A DNA stretch of 45,266 bases from the NCBI RefSeq assembly GCF_034521165.1, contig NZ_JAXHMV010000005.1, positions 1 to 45,266 on the forward strand, in the 5' to 3' direction. Both the position numbers and the translations under genes were made by a program. Below, in pieces: positions 21,766 to 31,071 of the stretch. The notes under the pieces were generated by a model. That model did no database searches, was not told the origin of the DNA, and saw only the letters and a list, made by a program, of their open reading frames with translations. The first letter of the stretch is position 1; each line of letters opens with the position of its first letter. This DNA is from Thiohalophilus sp. Lineage in GTDB: Bacteria; Pseudomonadota; Gammaproteobacteria; UBA6429; Thiohalophilaceae.

Positions 21766-23313
21766 ATGGCTTCGCCATCTGAAAAACTTACAGAATCCCT
21801 GGAAATATTAAGGAAACTACAACGGGAAGGGGTAGTCGCCATCCGCTCGGGGGATCTGACGCGGACCCATCGGGAACGGCTGCTCAACAACGGCTTTCTG
21901 CAAGAGGTCATGAAAGGCTGGTATATCCCGGCCCGGCCCGATGAACCGGCGGGTGAAAGTACGTCCTGGTATGCCGCGTTCTGGGAGTTCTGCGCGGCGT
22001 ATCTGGGTGAGCGTTTTGATGACAACTGGTGCTTGTCGCCGGAGCAGTCGCTGTTGCTGCATTCGGGGAATCGCACGGTACCGGCTCAGCTTCTGGTGCG
22101 AACCCCGAAAGGGGGGAACAAAGTGATGGCGCTGCCGCATGAGACATCCCTGCTTGCGGTTCGAGCGGCCATGCCCGGGGAGAAGGATATTGTTCAGGTT
22201 AATGGCTTAAGGCTCTACGCATTATCGGCCGCCCTGATCGCCTGCGCATCGGCATTTTATCGCCAGTATCCAACAGAAGCCCGGACGGCACTGGCCATGG
22301 TCAGGGATGCCTCCGAGCTTCTGGAACGCCTGCTTGAAGGGGGACACAGCACCATTGCCGGCCGGTTGGCCGGCGCACTTCGCAACATCGGGCGGAAACG
22401 GCTGGCGGATGATATTGTTAACACCATGCGCGCAGCGGGATATACCATTCGTGAGGACGATCCCTTTGAAAATGATAGTGGTATCACGTTTTCCACACGT
22501 GTAGTTTCACCGCAGGTAAACCGGCTGCATTTGTTGTGGCAATCGATGCGCGAGCCGGTGATGGCGCGTTTCCCGGCGCCTCCCGGTTTGCCGGAATACC
22601 CGGATGATTATCTTGCCAAAGTCGAGGAGATTTATGTCACGGATGCCTATCATTCACTGTCGATTGAGGGTTATCGAGTCAGTTCGGCGCTGATTGAACG
22701 CGTCCGCAGCGGGAACTGGAACCCGGATAGTCATGAAGCGGATCGCGAACAGCGCGATGCGATGGCGGCACGCGGTTACTGGCAGGCCTATCGTGCCGTA
22801 TACAACAGTCTTGCCCGGGTACTGGCTGGCGAGAACGCGGGCCTCGTGGCCGAAGAAGAACACGGTAGCTGGTACCGGGAGATGTTTGCTCCCGGTATTA
22901 CCGCCGGTATCTTGCGACCGGCGGATCTGGCCGGTTATCGGAATAATCAGGTCTATATTCGCGCTTCAAAGCATGTGCCACCGGGGCATGACGCGGTCCG
23001 GGATATGCTGCCGACTTTGTTTGAACTCATCAAGGAAGAACCCGAGGCGTCGGTCAGGGTGGTACTCGGCCATTTTGTTTTTGTTTATATTCATCCTTAC
23101 ATGGACGGTAACGGGCGTATGGGGCGATTCCTGATGAATCTGATGCTGGGTTCCGGTGGTTATCCCTGGACGGTGATACCTGTTGAACAGCGGGAGGCGT
23201 ATATGGCCGCGTTGGAAGAAGCCAGCGTGCAGCAGAATATTATTCCATTCACTAATTTCATTGCAGAATTGGTTGAGGTTAGTTTAAAAGGATACACGGC
23301 GACAGGCCGTTGA
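21766..23313 (+). CDS. Fic-domain protein with AbiEi-like N-terminus
   Basis: A 515-residue Fic enzyme, expected to transfer AMP or another nucleotide moiety from a nucleotide to a target protein. The catalytic motif HPYMDGNGRMGR is complete (His443). An inhibitory-helix motif SLSIEG (S297-E301-G302) lies N-terminal to the Fic core, which fits autoinhibited class II Fic proteins. The first ~200 residues differ: a winged-helix-like start (LQREGVVAIRSGDL, GFLQEVMKGWYIP) and LSPEQSLLLHSGNRTVPAQL resemble the AbiEi antitoxin/regulator family. The protein may thus combine DNA binding and Fic activity (inference). No separate antitoxin gene is adjacent. It is flanked by IS remnants. Confidence 0.85.
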   Translation: MASPSEKLTESLEILRKLQREGVVAIRSGDLTRTHRERLLNNGFLQEVMKGWYIPARPDEPAGESTSWYAAFWEFCAAYLGERFDDNWCLSPEQSLLLHSGNRTVPAQLLVRTPKGGNKVMALPHETSLLAVRAAMPGEKDIVQVNGLRLYALSAALIACASAFYRQYPTEARTALAMVRDASELLERLLEGGHSTIAGRLAGALRNIGRKRLADDIVNTMRAAGYTIREDDPFENDSGITFSTRVVSPQVNRLHLLWQSMREPVMARFPAPPGLPEYPDDYLAKVEEIYVTDAYHSLSIEGYRVSSALIERVRSGNWNPDSHEADREQRDAMAARGYWQAYRAVYNSLARVLAGENAGLVAEEEHGSWYREMFAPGITAGILRPADLAGYRNNQVYIRASKHVPPGHDAVRDMLPTLFELIKEEPEASVRVVLGHFVFVYIHPYMDGNGRMGRFLMNLMLGSGGYPWTVIPVEQREAYMAALEEASVQQNIIPFTNFIAELVEVSLKGYTATGR

Positions 23314-23337
23314 AATAAATAGCTCCACCCAGAGGCG

Positions 23338-23361
23338 TAGGGCGGGTTTCACCCATCCTAC
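23338..23361. repeat. GTAGGG-type palindromic repeat, copy 3
   Basis: GTAGGGCGGGT-TTC-ACCCATCCTAC is a near-perfect palindrome 25 bp after the Fic stop. It is related to 3811-3840 and 8181-8201, yet lies inside the island. Confidence 0.6.
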
Positions 23362-23609
23362 GAGTTGAGTTACGACTGAAAGCCCCTCCTGCAGGTGTTT
23401 ATCTGCCGGACAGATGATGGATGCAATATGTCACTGCCTGGCGACAAACGTAGTCAGCCGCACCGTGTAGGCGGCTTGAGCCTACCGGAGCGGCTGGGGC
23501 AGGCTGCGGCCTATGCGGTTTCGCCCTTCGGGTTGAGACCAAAGCGGTTCTCACCTGGCGCGTAAGCGCGCAGGTCAGCCGTTGAGCACGTGCTCCAGCT
23601 CCAGGATCG

Positions 23610-23765
23610 GCCAGGCAGTTTCTTGAAAGGGCGCTGGTTGAGCTGCTTGAGGCTAAAGAAGATCTCATGGCGCAGGGCGGCCATGATCCAGCGCTCGACC
23701 ACCTGCACGCCGACCTCGGCCTTGGCCTTGTTTTTGGGCTTGTAGGGCCATGCCGGCACCGCCAC
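23610..23765 (-). pseudogene. Fragment of an IS21-type transposase (IstA)
   Basis: The minus strand reads VAVPAWPYKPKNKAKAEVGV, QVVERWIMAALRHEIFFSL, KQLNQRPFKKLPG. This is the end of the IstA integrase core with the catalytic Glu in KAEVGVQVVERW. Between FFSLKQL and NQRPFKKLPG about a dozen residues present in family members are deleted. No IstB is left. Confidence 0.8.
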
Positions 23766-24059
23766 GGTGTCCTTGATGGTGCGAATATCGCGTCCATTGC
23801 CTATGAGCCCGAGGCGTTTAACGAATGCGGTCAATGATTTTTCAACCTCAATGACGGGCGACTGGCATTTAATAGCCTCAGCATTCAGATGGGCTAGGAT
23901 GAGGCGTGGCTTGGGACCGAAAGGTAAACCGATATCAACGAATGCTTGTCTGAGTGGGAGTAGGGCTGCTCATGAGTAATTGATCTTGCGAGAAATAATT
24001 ATCGCCAGTTGAGTATCTAAAATACATAATCAACAAAATTACGCACATCAACTCTTATC

Positions 24060-24134
24060 ATGAGTCTTAGTGGATGTGAAAAAGAAGGCTCCGCAGAGAA
24101 GGTTGGCAAATCTATCGACAGTACTACGTCATAG
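24060..24134 (+). pseudogene. Possible small lipoprotein fragment
   Basis: A 24-codon frame reads SLSGCEKEGSAEKVGKSID, with a lipobox-like LSGC and the EKxGKxID pattern of small secreted or entericidin-like lipoproteins, then an early stop. Probably a decayed remnant; weak evidence. Confidence 0.3.
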
Positions 24135-24255
24135 CTGATGACAAGCGGCGGATTCTGGCAGCGTTGAAAATGCGCCGGAGCATATCACTTTACCCGTATC
24201 TTCCCACCTTGTTACATTATGGCTGTGCCGTTGTTGCTTATTTACAGGAGATGAA

Positions 24256-25326
24256 ATGATGACCACACAGTGTCTGCGCGATCTCGGTCAGAGCCTCTGG
24301 CTCGACAACATCACGCGCGGGCTGCTGAGCAGTGGTACGCTACAGCGTTACATCAAGGAGCTTGCCGTAACAGGCCTTACCTCCAATCCCACTATTTTCG
24401 ATCAGGCTATTAGAAACACGGATTTTTATGATGATGCCATCCGCCAGAAAACACTTGCCAGCAAGTCCGGTGAAGCGCTTTTTTTCGAGCTGGCACTGGA
24501 AGACCTGACTGCCGCTGCGGATCTGTTCCGTCCGATTCACTCAGCCACTGGCGGCGTCGACGGCTGGGTTTCGCTGGAAGTCTCACCTTTGCTGGCGGCT
24601 GATACGGCAGGGACGATTCAGGCAGCTGCGCAACTGCATGCACGCGCCGGGCGTTCGAATCTCTATATTAAGATACCCGGTACCCGCGAAGGTCTTGCCG
24701 CCATTGAAGAGACGATCTTCGCTGGCGTGCCGGTAAATGTGACCTTGTTGTTCTCACGCGAGCACTATATCGCCGCCGCCGAGGCGTATATGCGTGGCAT
24801 CGAACGGCGCATTGCGGCCGATCTCGATCCTAATGTGGCTTGCGTGGCATCGATTTTTATCAGTCGTTGGGATGTGGCGATTAAAGACAAGGTTCCTGAT
24901 GCGCTGCGCAATCGTCTCGGCATCGCCATCGCCATGCACACTTATCAGGCTTATCGTGATCTGTTGGCTACGCCGCGTTGGCAAAAGCTTGCTAAGGCCG
25001 GTGCACGGCAACAACGCCTGTTATGGGCCAGTACCGGGACAAAGGATCCAGCCGCATCCGATATACTATATATAAGTGCGCTTGCTGCAGCCGATACCAT
25101 CAATACCATGCCCGAAAAAACGCTGCTCGCCTTTGCCGACCATGGTGCAGTAAAGGGCAGTTTGCCGGTGGATGGCGGTGATGCCGAAGCGGTGCTCAAC
25201 GAGTTTACGCGTGCAGGTGTGGACTCTGCTGCACTTGCTGCCCAACTCCAATGCGAGGGTACGCAATCCTTCGCAAACTCCTGGCGCGACCTGCTTGATT
25301 GCATTATGGAAAAAGCAATGTGCTGA
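24256..25326 (+). CDS. tal: Transaldolase
   Basis: Cytoplasmic pentose phosphate pathway enzyme that moves a dihydroxyacetone unit between sugar phosphates. At 356 residues it belongs to the longer transaldolase subgroup. Seen: GLTSNPTIFDQAI near residue 40, GWVSLEVSP (~103-111), Schiff-base Lys139 in NLYIKIPGTREGLAAIE, VNVTLLFS, and a C-terminal WASTGTKDP/ADTINTMPEKTL region. GGAG lies just before tandem ATGs. The next metabolic genes are DUF1840 and glucan phosphorylase, separated from it by an ISL3 insertion, suggesting one carbon-storage block. Confidence 0.95.
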   Translation: MMTTQCLRDLGQSLWLDNITRGLLSSGTLQRYIKELAVTGLTSNPTIFDQAIRNTDFYDDAIRQKTLASKSGEALFFELALEDLTAAADLFRPIHSATGGVDGWVSLEVSPLLAADTAGTIQAAAQLHARAGRSNLYIKIPGTREGLAAIEETIFAGVPVNVTLLFSREHYIAAAEAYMRGIERRIAADLDPNVACVASIFISRWDVAIKDKVPDALRNRLGIAIAMHTYQAYRDLLATPRWQKLAKAGARQQRLLWASTGTKDPAASDILYISALAAADTINTMPEKTLLAFADHGAVKGSLPVDGGDAEAVLNEFTRAGVDSAALAAQLQCEGTQSFANSWRDLLDCIMEKAMC

Positions 25327-25414
25327 CATAGGCACACACAGATGAAGCAAGGCCATGATATCCGCAACGCAACTCGAATAACTGTGCAGAAATGGCCTGC
25401 GTATTTATGGTTCG

Positions 25415-26644
25415 TCACGCAAATGTATGCACGGTTTTGGGTAAGGATAGCCCTGCCATGCAGTGATATAGATTCCGAATATAGCTCTTTGCTGAACGAA
25501 ATCCATAAGCCTTATGGCTTATCACCTTTGCCTTGTTATTCAGCCCTTCCACAGTGCCGTTGTGGATGGGCATCCTGAAATAATTCATCAGGTCATCCTG
25601 ATGGCGCCGAAGCATCCAGGCAAATTCACGCATCGGCTTGAGGCGTGAATGGGTTGCCCACCAGAACCAATTGTTCAGGTAGCGTTCAGCCCAACCGGCG
25701 TAGGTGTAGGTCCAGAATTCACGAAAGCTCTCTTTGAGCAGGTAGGCACGATTGATCTTGAGATTCAGATGTTCGAGTTCCGATAACCGAGCCTGCTGCT
25801 TGTCGGTGAGGTTCCAGGGATTCTTCAACCAGATGTACCGGGTCTTGCTCATCAGAGCTTTGTGCTCCTGGCCCTTTTCCCGGATCTCATCACGTCTTAC
25901 CTGGTCCACGGCCTTGGTCAAATGCTGAACGATATGAAACTTGTCGAACACCAGAATCGCCTTGGGCGCCTTGGTCTTGACCACATCAGCGTAGGGCTGC
26001 CACATATCGCAGCAGACACCCTCAAGCTGTTCGGTATGTGCTTCGCCAAACCAGTCAAAGAAGCCTTCCAGCGTCTCTTTGGCACGGCCCTCACCGCTCC
26101 ACAGCAACTGTCGGCTCTTAAGGTCATAGACGTTAGTGACATACACATGCCCACGCTTGCGAGAGATCTCATCAATGCCAATGTGGGTCACCTGCGAAAG
26201 GTCTCGGTGGGCAAGGCCATAGGCGACCGCCTCATCAACCGCCGCTTCCACGGTGCACCACGAACAGCGAAACAGAGCCGCCACCTGCTTCCAGGTCAAC
26301 ACCCGTGCCCATGTAGCCAATGTCACCATCAGCGCTCGGGTAAAGCGCCGCTGCCCCGAGACCCAGGGCATCGCTTCGACATGGATCCCATCACATTGCT
26401 TGCAGCTCACGCGGCGCGGGGCATAGAGCAGCTGTACATCAATACCCCACAGCGGCACGTGGCGAAAACGACGAACAGCGCGAGTGTCGCGGTAGGCGGC
26501 GGGCTTGCCACAGGCGCCGCAGCAAGGCGTAAAACGCCTGTCAGCGGTCAGCGTCGCCTCCAGTCCATGCCCTGTTTTCTGTACCATCACCACACGAAAT
26601 CCTTGCAATTCCACCGTCTCTTTAATCAAACTTTCAACAAGCAT
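25415..26644 (-). CDS. ISL3 family transposase, intact
   Basis: A full-length 409-residue transposase. The N-terminal zinc ribbon (CCGACGKPA, CKQCDGIHVEAMPW) is followed by a helix-turn-helix (LTWKQVAALFRCSWCTVEAAV) and the DDE core: Asp in HIGIDEISRKRGHVYVT, Asp in GVCCDMWQPYADVV, Glu in HNGTVEGLNNKAKVISHKAY. It appears functional. It lies between the transaldolase and DUF1840 genes. Inverted ends could not be fixed by eye; the element is unlike the broken ISL3 copy at 29772. Confidence 0.93.
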   Translation of the reverse strand: MLVESLIKETVELQGFRVVMVQKTGHGLEATLTADRRFTPCCGACGKPAAYRDTRAVRRFRHVPLWGIDVQLLYAPRRVSCKQCDGIHVEAMPWVSGQRRFTRALMVTLATWARVLTWKQVAALFRCSWCTVEAAVDEAVAYGLAHRDLSQVTHIGIDEISRKRGHVYVTNVYDLKSRQLLWSGEGRAKETLEGFFDWFGEAHTEQLEGVCCDMWQPYADVVKTKAPKAILVFDKFHIVQHLTKAVDQVRRDEIREKGQEHKALMSKTRYIWLKNPWNLTDKQQARLSELEHLNLKINRAYLLKESFREFWTYTYAGWAERYLNNWFWWATHSRLKPMREFAWMLRRHQDDLMNYFRMPIHNGTVEGLNNKAKVISHKAYGFRSAKSYIRNLYHCMAGLSLPKTVHTFA

Positions 26645-26811
26645 GAGTCTCCTCCCAGATACCTAGTTAGCTTCGCAACTTCTAAGTACCTGATGAGGCT
26701 CATGCTTTTCAACTATTAACGCGTTTCTCCGTGCACCGATCCGCGAGAGGAACCGTATTTATTCAGTGGCATGCACAAACGAAGACTGATTATTTGAACG
26801 AGATGAAGACC

Positions 26812-27120
26812 ATGTTGGTGACATTTACGACCGATGCCTATGCTGATATTACAATGTTTGGCAATGACGCACTTGCCCTGCTGAAAATGATGGGACATAG
26901 TGCAACGGTGCCCGGTGCGATTCTGGCGGCCGATGTCCCTGCGGCCCTGAGTCAGTTAACGGCCGCTATCGAAGCAGAAAAAGTCTCAGCGCCACTTAAG
27001 ACTAAAAATAACGACAAGGATGACGATGAGCCGGAAGTCAGTATGGCTCATCGTGCTATGCCTCTGATCGATCTTCTCGCTGCGGCAGCAAAGGCAAACG
27101 TCAACGTCATGTGGAAATGA
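26812..27120 (+). CDS. DUF1840 family protein
   Basis: About 102 residues, reading MLVTFTTDAYADITMFGNDA then LALLKMMGHSATVPGAILAA, followed by an acidic linker and HRAMPLIDLLAAAAKANVNV. This matches DUF1840, small cytoplasmic proteins of unknown function common in beta- and gammaproteobacteria. The ATG at 26812 gives the family's usual MLVTF start; an ATG at 26803 would add three residues. It is 55 bp upstream of the glucan phosphorylase gene. Confidence 0.85.
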   Translation: MLVTFTTDAYADITMFGNDALALLKMMGHSATVPGAILAADVPAALSQLTAAIEAEKVSAPLKTKNNDKDDDEPEVSMAHRAMPLIDLLAAAAKANVNVMWK

Positions 27121-27175
27121 ATGGTCATGCAAAAGTTCTTCTGGACTGCATCTGTAACAACATGAAGAGGAAGCC

Positions 27176-29722
27176 ATGAGCGAACAAGCAGGCATTCATC
27201 ACCCGAAGCAGCGTCTTATATCCAGGGACGTAGAGGGTTTCGATACCCTGGCCGAGCTCGCTCTGGATATGCGTTCGACGTGGAATCATGCCACCGACCA
27301 GGTGTGGCGACAGCTGGATCCTGTACTCTGGGAGCTGACTCAAAATCCCTGGGTCGTGTTACAGACAGCCTCGCGTGAGAAACTCCAGGATGTTTTAGCC
27401 GATCCCACTTTCCGCAAACACATTAATGAACTGGTGCAGGCCAGGCGGGATGCGGCAGAGGCTCCCGCATGGTTTCAGCAAGCCCACCCGCAATCAGCGT
27501 TGAGCTGTGTTGCCTATTTCAGTATGGAATTTATGTTGAGTGAAGCATTGCCCATCTACTCGGGGGGGCTGGGCAATGTCGCGGGCGATCAACTCAAGGC
27601 CGCCAGCGATTTGGGTGTCCCGGTTATCGGTGTAGGACTGCTGTACCAGCAAGGTTATTTTCGCCAGGTGATCGACAAGGATGGTGCCCAACAGGCTTTG
27701 TTTCCGTATAACGATCCCGGTCAGTTGCCGATCACCCCCTTACGTAAAGCAAACGGCGAGTGGTTACGCCTGGAGATTGCACTGCCAGGTTACTCGGTGT
27801 GGTTGCGCGCCTGGCAGGTTCAGGTGGGTCGCGTGCAACTCTACCTGCTGGACAGCAATGACGCAGCGAACTACCCCGCGCATCGCGGCATTACCAGTGA
27901 GCTGTATGGCGGTGGATCGGAGTTGCGTCTCAAGCAGGAACTACTGCTCGGCATTGGCGGCTGGCGATTACTGACCGCACTTGGCATTCAACCGGAAGTC
28001 TGTCATTTGAATGAAGGGCATGCCGCCTTCGCCGTGCTTGAACGTGCCCGCAGTTTTATGGAGGAAAACGGCAAAACCTTCGCCGAAGCACTGGCCGTAA
28101 CACGCGCGGGCAACCTGTTCACCACCCACACGGCAGTGGCCGCCGGCTTTGACCGTTTCGTGCCAGCGCTGATTGAGCGATACCTCGGTGGTTATGCTGA
28201 ACAGAGATTGGGTATTACCCGCCACGATTTGCTGGCCCTGGGCCGGCAAAATCCCCATGACAGTTCTGAACCTTTTAACATGGCCTATCTGGCAATACGC
28301 GGCAGCGGCGCGGTGAATGGCGTGAGCAGTCTGCATGGCCGAATTAGCCGACATTTATTTGAGCCGCTGTTTGCGCACTGGCCAACAGATGAAGTGCCAG
28401 TCGGCCACGTGACCAACGGAGTGCATATGCCGACCTGGGACTCAGCGGCATCAGATGATCTATGGACTAAAGTCTGCGGTAAAGATCGCTGGCTCGGTGC
28501 AACAGAAACGCTGGAGCAGGACATGCGTCAGGTCCCCGATAACCAACTCTGGCAATTTCGCCTCGCCGCCAGCCGGTCATTTGTTGACTATGTGCGTGAA
28601 CGCCTATCCCGGCAACAGGCAGCCTGTGGAATGTCACCTGAAACTGTTGCCACCGCGAAGCATTTGTTTGATCCCAATACATTGACGCTGGGTTTTGCCC
28701 GCCGCTTCGCCAGTTACAAAAGACCGAACTTACTACTGCATGACCCTGAACGACTGTTGCGACTGTTAACGAATCCGCAACGCCCGGTACAACTCATTAT
28801 GGCTGGCAAGGCGCATCCGGCAGACGAGGTGGGCCGTGCGCTCATTCAACAATGGACGCATTTCATCCAGCGGTCCGAGGCGCGCCCGCACATTATTTTC
28901 CTCAGTGATTACGATATGCATTTGACTGGCCATATGGTGCAGGGTGTCGATGTCTGGCTCAATACACCGCAACGCCCGTGGGAAGCCTGTGGCACCAGCG
29001 GTATGAAGGTACTCGTCAATGGTGGCATTAATCTATCGGTACTGGATGGTTGGTGGGCGGAAGCCTATACGCCCGAAGTAGGCTGGGCGCTGGGCGATGG
29101 TCAGGAACATGGCGATAACCCGGAGTGGGATGCACGCGATGCAGAAGCCCTTTACGACTTACTTGAAAATGAAGTGATTCCGGAATTTTATTCGCGTGAT
29201 GCACAAGGTGTGCCTACCGCCTGGGTGGCGCGCATGCGTGAAAGCATGGCGCGCCTAACACCACGATTTTCCACCAACCGCGCGGTGTGCGAATACACCG
29301 AGCAACACTACCTCCCGGCGGCCACCGCCTACCGTGCGCGGGCGGTCGATAAAGGCGCAATCGGTGTGGAGTTGGTAAATTGGCGGCAGACGTTAGAACA
29401 ACAATGGTCAGCGCTGCGCTTCGGCGAAATGACGCTTGTAACGGAGAGTGGACAGCATGGTTTTGAAGTTCAGGTGTATCTCGATGACCTCAATCCCGCG
29501 GCCGTGCGGGTCGAGCTTTTTGCCAATGGCATCGACAGCAGCGTACCGGAAAGAGTGGAAATGAAACCAGTGAGAGAGCTGGTCGGTGCAATAAACGGTT
29601 ATGCCTATCATGCACAGGTGCCAGTAACACGTCCGGCAACCGATTACACGGCGCGGATTATACCTCAGCACAACGGTGTGGCGGTACCCCTGGAAGATGC
29701 GCATATTCTGTGGCAGCGATAA
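27176..29722 (+). CDS. glgP: Alpha-glucan phosphorylase
   Basis: Releases glucose-1-phosphate from glycogen-type glucans using pyridoxal phosphate (GT35). The 848-residue protein has YFSMEFMLSEALPIYSGGLG near residue 115, HLNEGHAAFAVLERAR in the first half, VTNGVHMPTW, GFARRFASYKRPNLLL, and the cofactor Lys region EACGTSGMKVLVNGGINLSV. This pattern is that of the alpha-glucan phosphorylase subgroup (GlgP, TIGR02094-like) rather than the muscle/MalP type. Start ATG follows GAGGAAGCC. With transaldolase it suggests glycogen use feeding the pentose phosphate pathway. Confidence 0.94.
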   Translation: MSEQAGIHHPKQRLISRDVEGFDTLAELALDMRSTWNHATDQVWRQLDPVLWELTQNPWVVLQTASREKLQDVLADPTFRKHINELVQARRDAAEAPAWFQQAHPQSALSCVAYFSMEFMLSEALPIYSGGLGNVAGDQLKAASDLGVPVIGVGLLYQQGYFRQVIDKDGAQQALFPYNDPGQLPITPLRKANGEWLRLEIALPGYSVWLRAWQVQVGRVQLYLLDSNDAANYPAHRGITSELYGGGSELRLKQELLLGIGGWRLLTALGIQPEVCHLNEGHAAFAVLERARSFMEENGKTFAEALAVTRAGNLFTTHTAVAAGFDRFVPALIERYLGGYAEQRLGITRHDLLALGRQNPHDSSEPFNMAYLAIRGSGAVNGVSSLHGRISRHLFEPLFAHWPTDEVPVGHVTNGVHMPTWDSAASDDLWTKVCGKDRWLGATETLEQDMRQVPDNQLWQFRLAASRSFVDYVRERLSRQQAACGMSPETVATAKHLFDPNTLTLGFARRFASYKRPNLLLHDPERLLRLLTNPQRPVQLIMAGKAHPADEVGRALIQQWTHFIQRSEARPHIIFLSDYDMHLTGHMVQGVDVWLNTPQRPWEACGTSGMKVLVNGGINLSVLDGWWAEAYTPEVGWALGDGQEHGDNPEWDARDAEALYDLLENEVIPEFYSRDAQGVPTAWVARMRESMARLTPRFSTNRAVCEYTEQHYLPAATAYRARAVDKGAIGVELVNWRQTLEQQWSALRFGEMTLVTESGQHGFEVQVYLDDLNPAAVRVELFANGIDSSVPERVEMKPVRELVGAINGYAYHAQVPVTRPATDYTARIIPQHNGVAVPLEDAHILWQR

Positions 29723-29771
29723 TTAACTTGTCATCAATAGATGTTAAAATATGGTTGGTGTTAAATAAAAA

Positions 29772-30337
29772 GGCTCTTCCCCAATTGTAGTGGGTTTGCC
29801 AGGTTAAATTGATGATGGATGAAACGACGTTATATGAAAAGATCCTGGGGATCGCCTCGCCCTGGTTTGTTAGCGGCATCAAATTCATTGAACCGGACAA
29901 GACGGTCGAGGTTCATATTGAGCTCGAAGCGGATTCACCATTGTGTTGCCCGACCTGTGGCAGGCCAACACCGCGCTACGACAAGCGCCGGCGTCGTTGG
30001 CGGCACCTGGATACCTGCCAGTTCAAAACGCAGGTTGAAGCCGATGTTCCGCGTGTCCAATGCCCTGAACATGGCGTCCAGACCATTGAGGTCCCCTGGG
30101 CACAAGATAACGCCCGCTACACGGTCTTGTTTGAGGCGATGGTCATTCTGCTGTTGAAAGAGAACACCGCCTCCGCCGTCAGCCGACAGATGGGACTGAG
30201 CTGGAATGCCGTGGACGGCATCATGCAGCGCGCGGTACAGCGGGGCTTGTCCCGTCGGGGCACCCCGGCGTTAGCCCATCTGGGTATCGACGAGGTCGCC
30301 TTTCAAAAGCGCCATGAATACGTGACGGTGGTCAATG
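29772..30337 (+). pseudogene. Truncated ISL3-type transposase with left IS end
   Basis: The element begins at the inverted-end-like GGCTCTTCCCCAATTG (29772), typical of ISL3-family ends. The frame from the ATG at 29812 shows the zinc ribbon (CCPTCGRPTPRYDKRRRRWR, VQCPEHGVQTIEVPWA), the helix-turn-helix and the first catalytic Asp (HLGIDEVAFQKRHEYVTVV). It stops matching at VNDAG (about 30337), where oxidoreductase sequence takes over. The C-terminal two thirds and the right end are lost. Confidence 0.9.
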
Positions 30338-31019
30338 ACGCCGGATGTTCTGCGCCTCGTTCTGGCGCCGGTCGAGGCAGGGGAGTGTTTTTGCGAATTC
30401 GTCCCCGGCCAGTATATCGAACTGTGGCAGCCGGGGTCGGATCATCTGTCGCGCTCCTATTCCATTGCCAATGCGCCGCATGGCGATGGTCAGATCGAGT
30501 TGCACCTGCGTCGCGTCGCGGGCGGGCGGTTCACCGACTGGGCCTTTGACGAGATGCAGGTCGACGAAATACTGCGCGCGCGGGCCGCTTGGGGCGTTCA
30601 CCATGCGCTCTCTGCCGGATGCGCCGCTTTTGTTCGTGGCGGGTGGCACCGGGTTCGCGCCGATCCACGCGCTTGTGGAACAGCAGGCCCGGTTTCAGCC
30701 CGAGCGCGACATGGTGCTGATCTGGGGGATGCGCGCGGCTCGGCAGTTCTACGCGCTCGATGAACTGGCGGCCATTGCAGCCGCCGCGCCGGGGCTGAAG
30801 ATCGTGCTGGTCGCCGAAGAGGGGACGATGGCGGATCTGCCGAAAGGCTTCACGCAGGTGCAAGGCACCGTGGTCGATGCCCTCGCAGATGAGACCCTTC
30901 TTGGCGAGCGCGATATCTATGCCGCCGGGCCGCCGATGCTACTCCGGGCGCTGTCGACCGATCTGGCGCGGCGTGGCGTTGATCGGGGGCGGATACATAT
31001 CGACAGCTTTGGCGTCTGA
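30335..31019 (+). pseudogene. FAD/NAD ferredoxin reductase-type oxidoreductase, truncated and frameshifted
   Basis: The FAD domain (FVPGQYIELW, RSYSIANAPHGDGQIELHL) is read in one frame to VDEILRAR near 30580, and the NAD domain (PLGAFTMRSLPDAPLLFVAG, GGTGFAPIHALVEQ, DIYAAGPPMLL) in another to the TGA at 31017-31019. Joining them needs two more bases within the CGCGCGCG run at about 30574-30581, so a CG unit was lost. The N-terminus, expected to carry a 2Fe-2S domain, is cut by the ISL3 remnant. Phenol hydroxylase- or CDP-glucoseen reductase-like electron transfer is the likely original role. Confidence 0.85.
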
Positions 31020-31071
31020 TCGCGGGCACCCTGTACATGCTTCGTCAGCCGTGGGCAGGCTGTGCCGATAC

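Larger units (their letters stand above)
23362..24255. other. Gene-poor gap with transposon and gene remnants
   Basis: About 890 bp between the Fic and transaldolase genes. It contains only an IS21 IstA fragment (23610-23765), a possible lipoprotein fragment (24060-24134) and otherwise no signal I can support. Confidence 0.6.

Noticed and set aside
21766..23313. Two-gene Fic toxin-antitoxin pair
   Set aside because: No separate antitoxin gene lies on either side; the inhibitory motif is within the same protein.
25327..25414. Inverted repeat ends of the intact ISL3 element
   Set aside because: Flanks were compared with 26645-26730 but no convincing matching ends or 8-bp target duplication were found.
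25862..26719. Plus-strand frame of 285 codons
   Set aside because: Antisense shadow of the intact ISL3 transposase.
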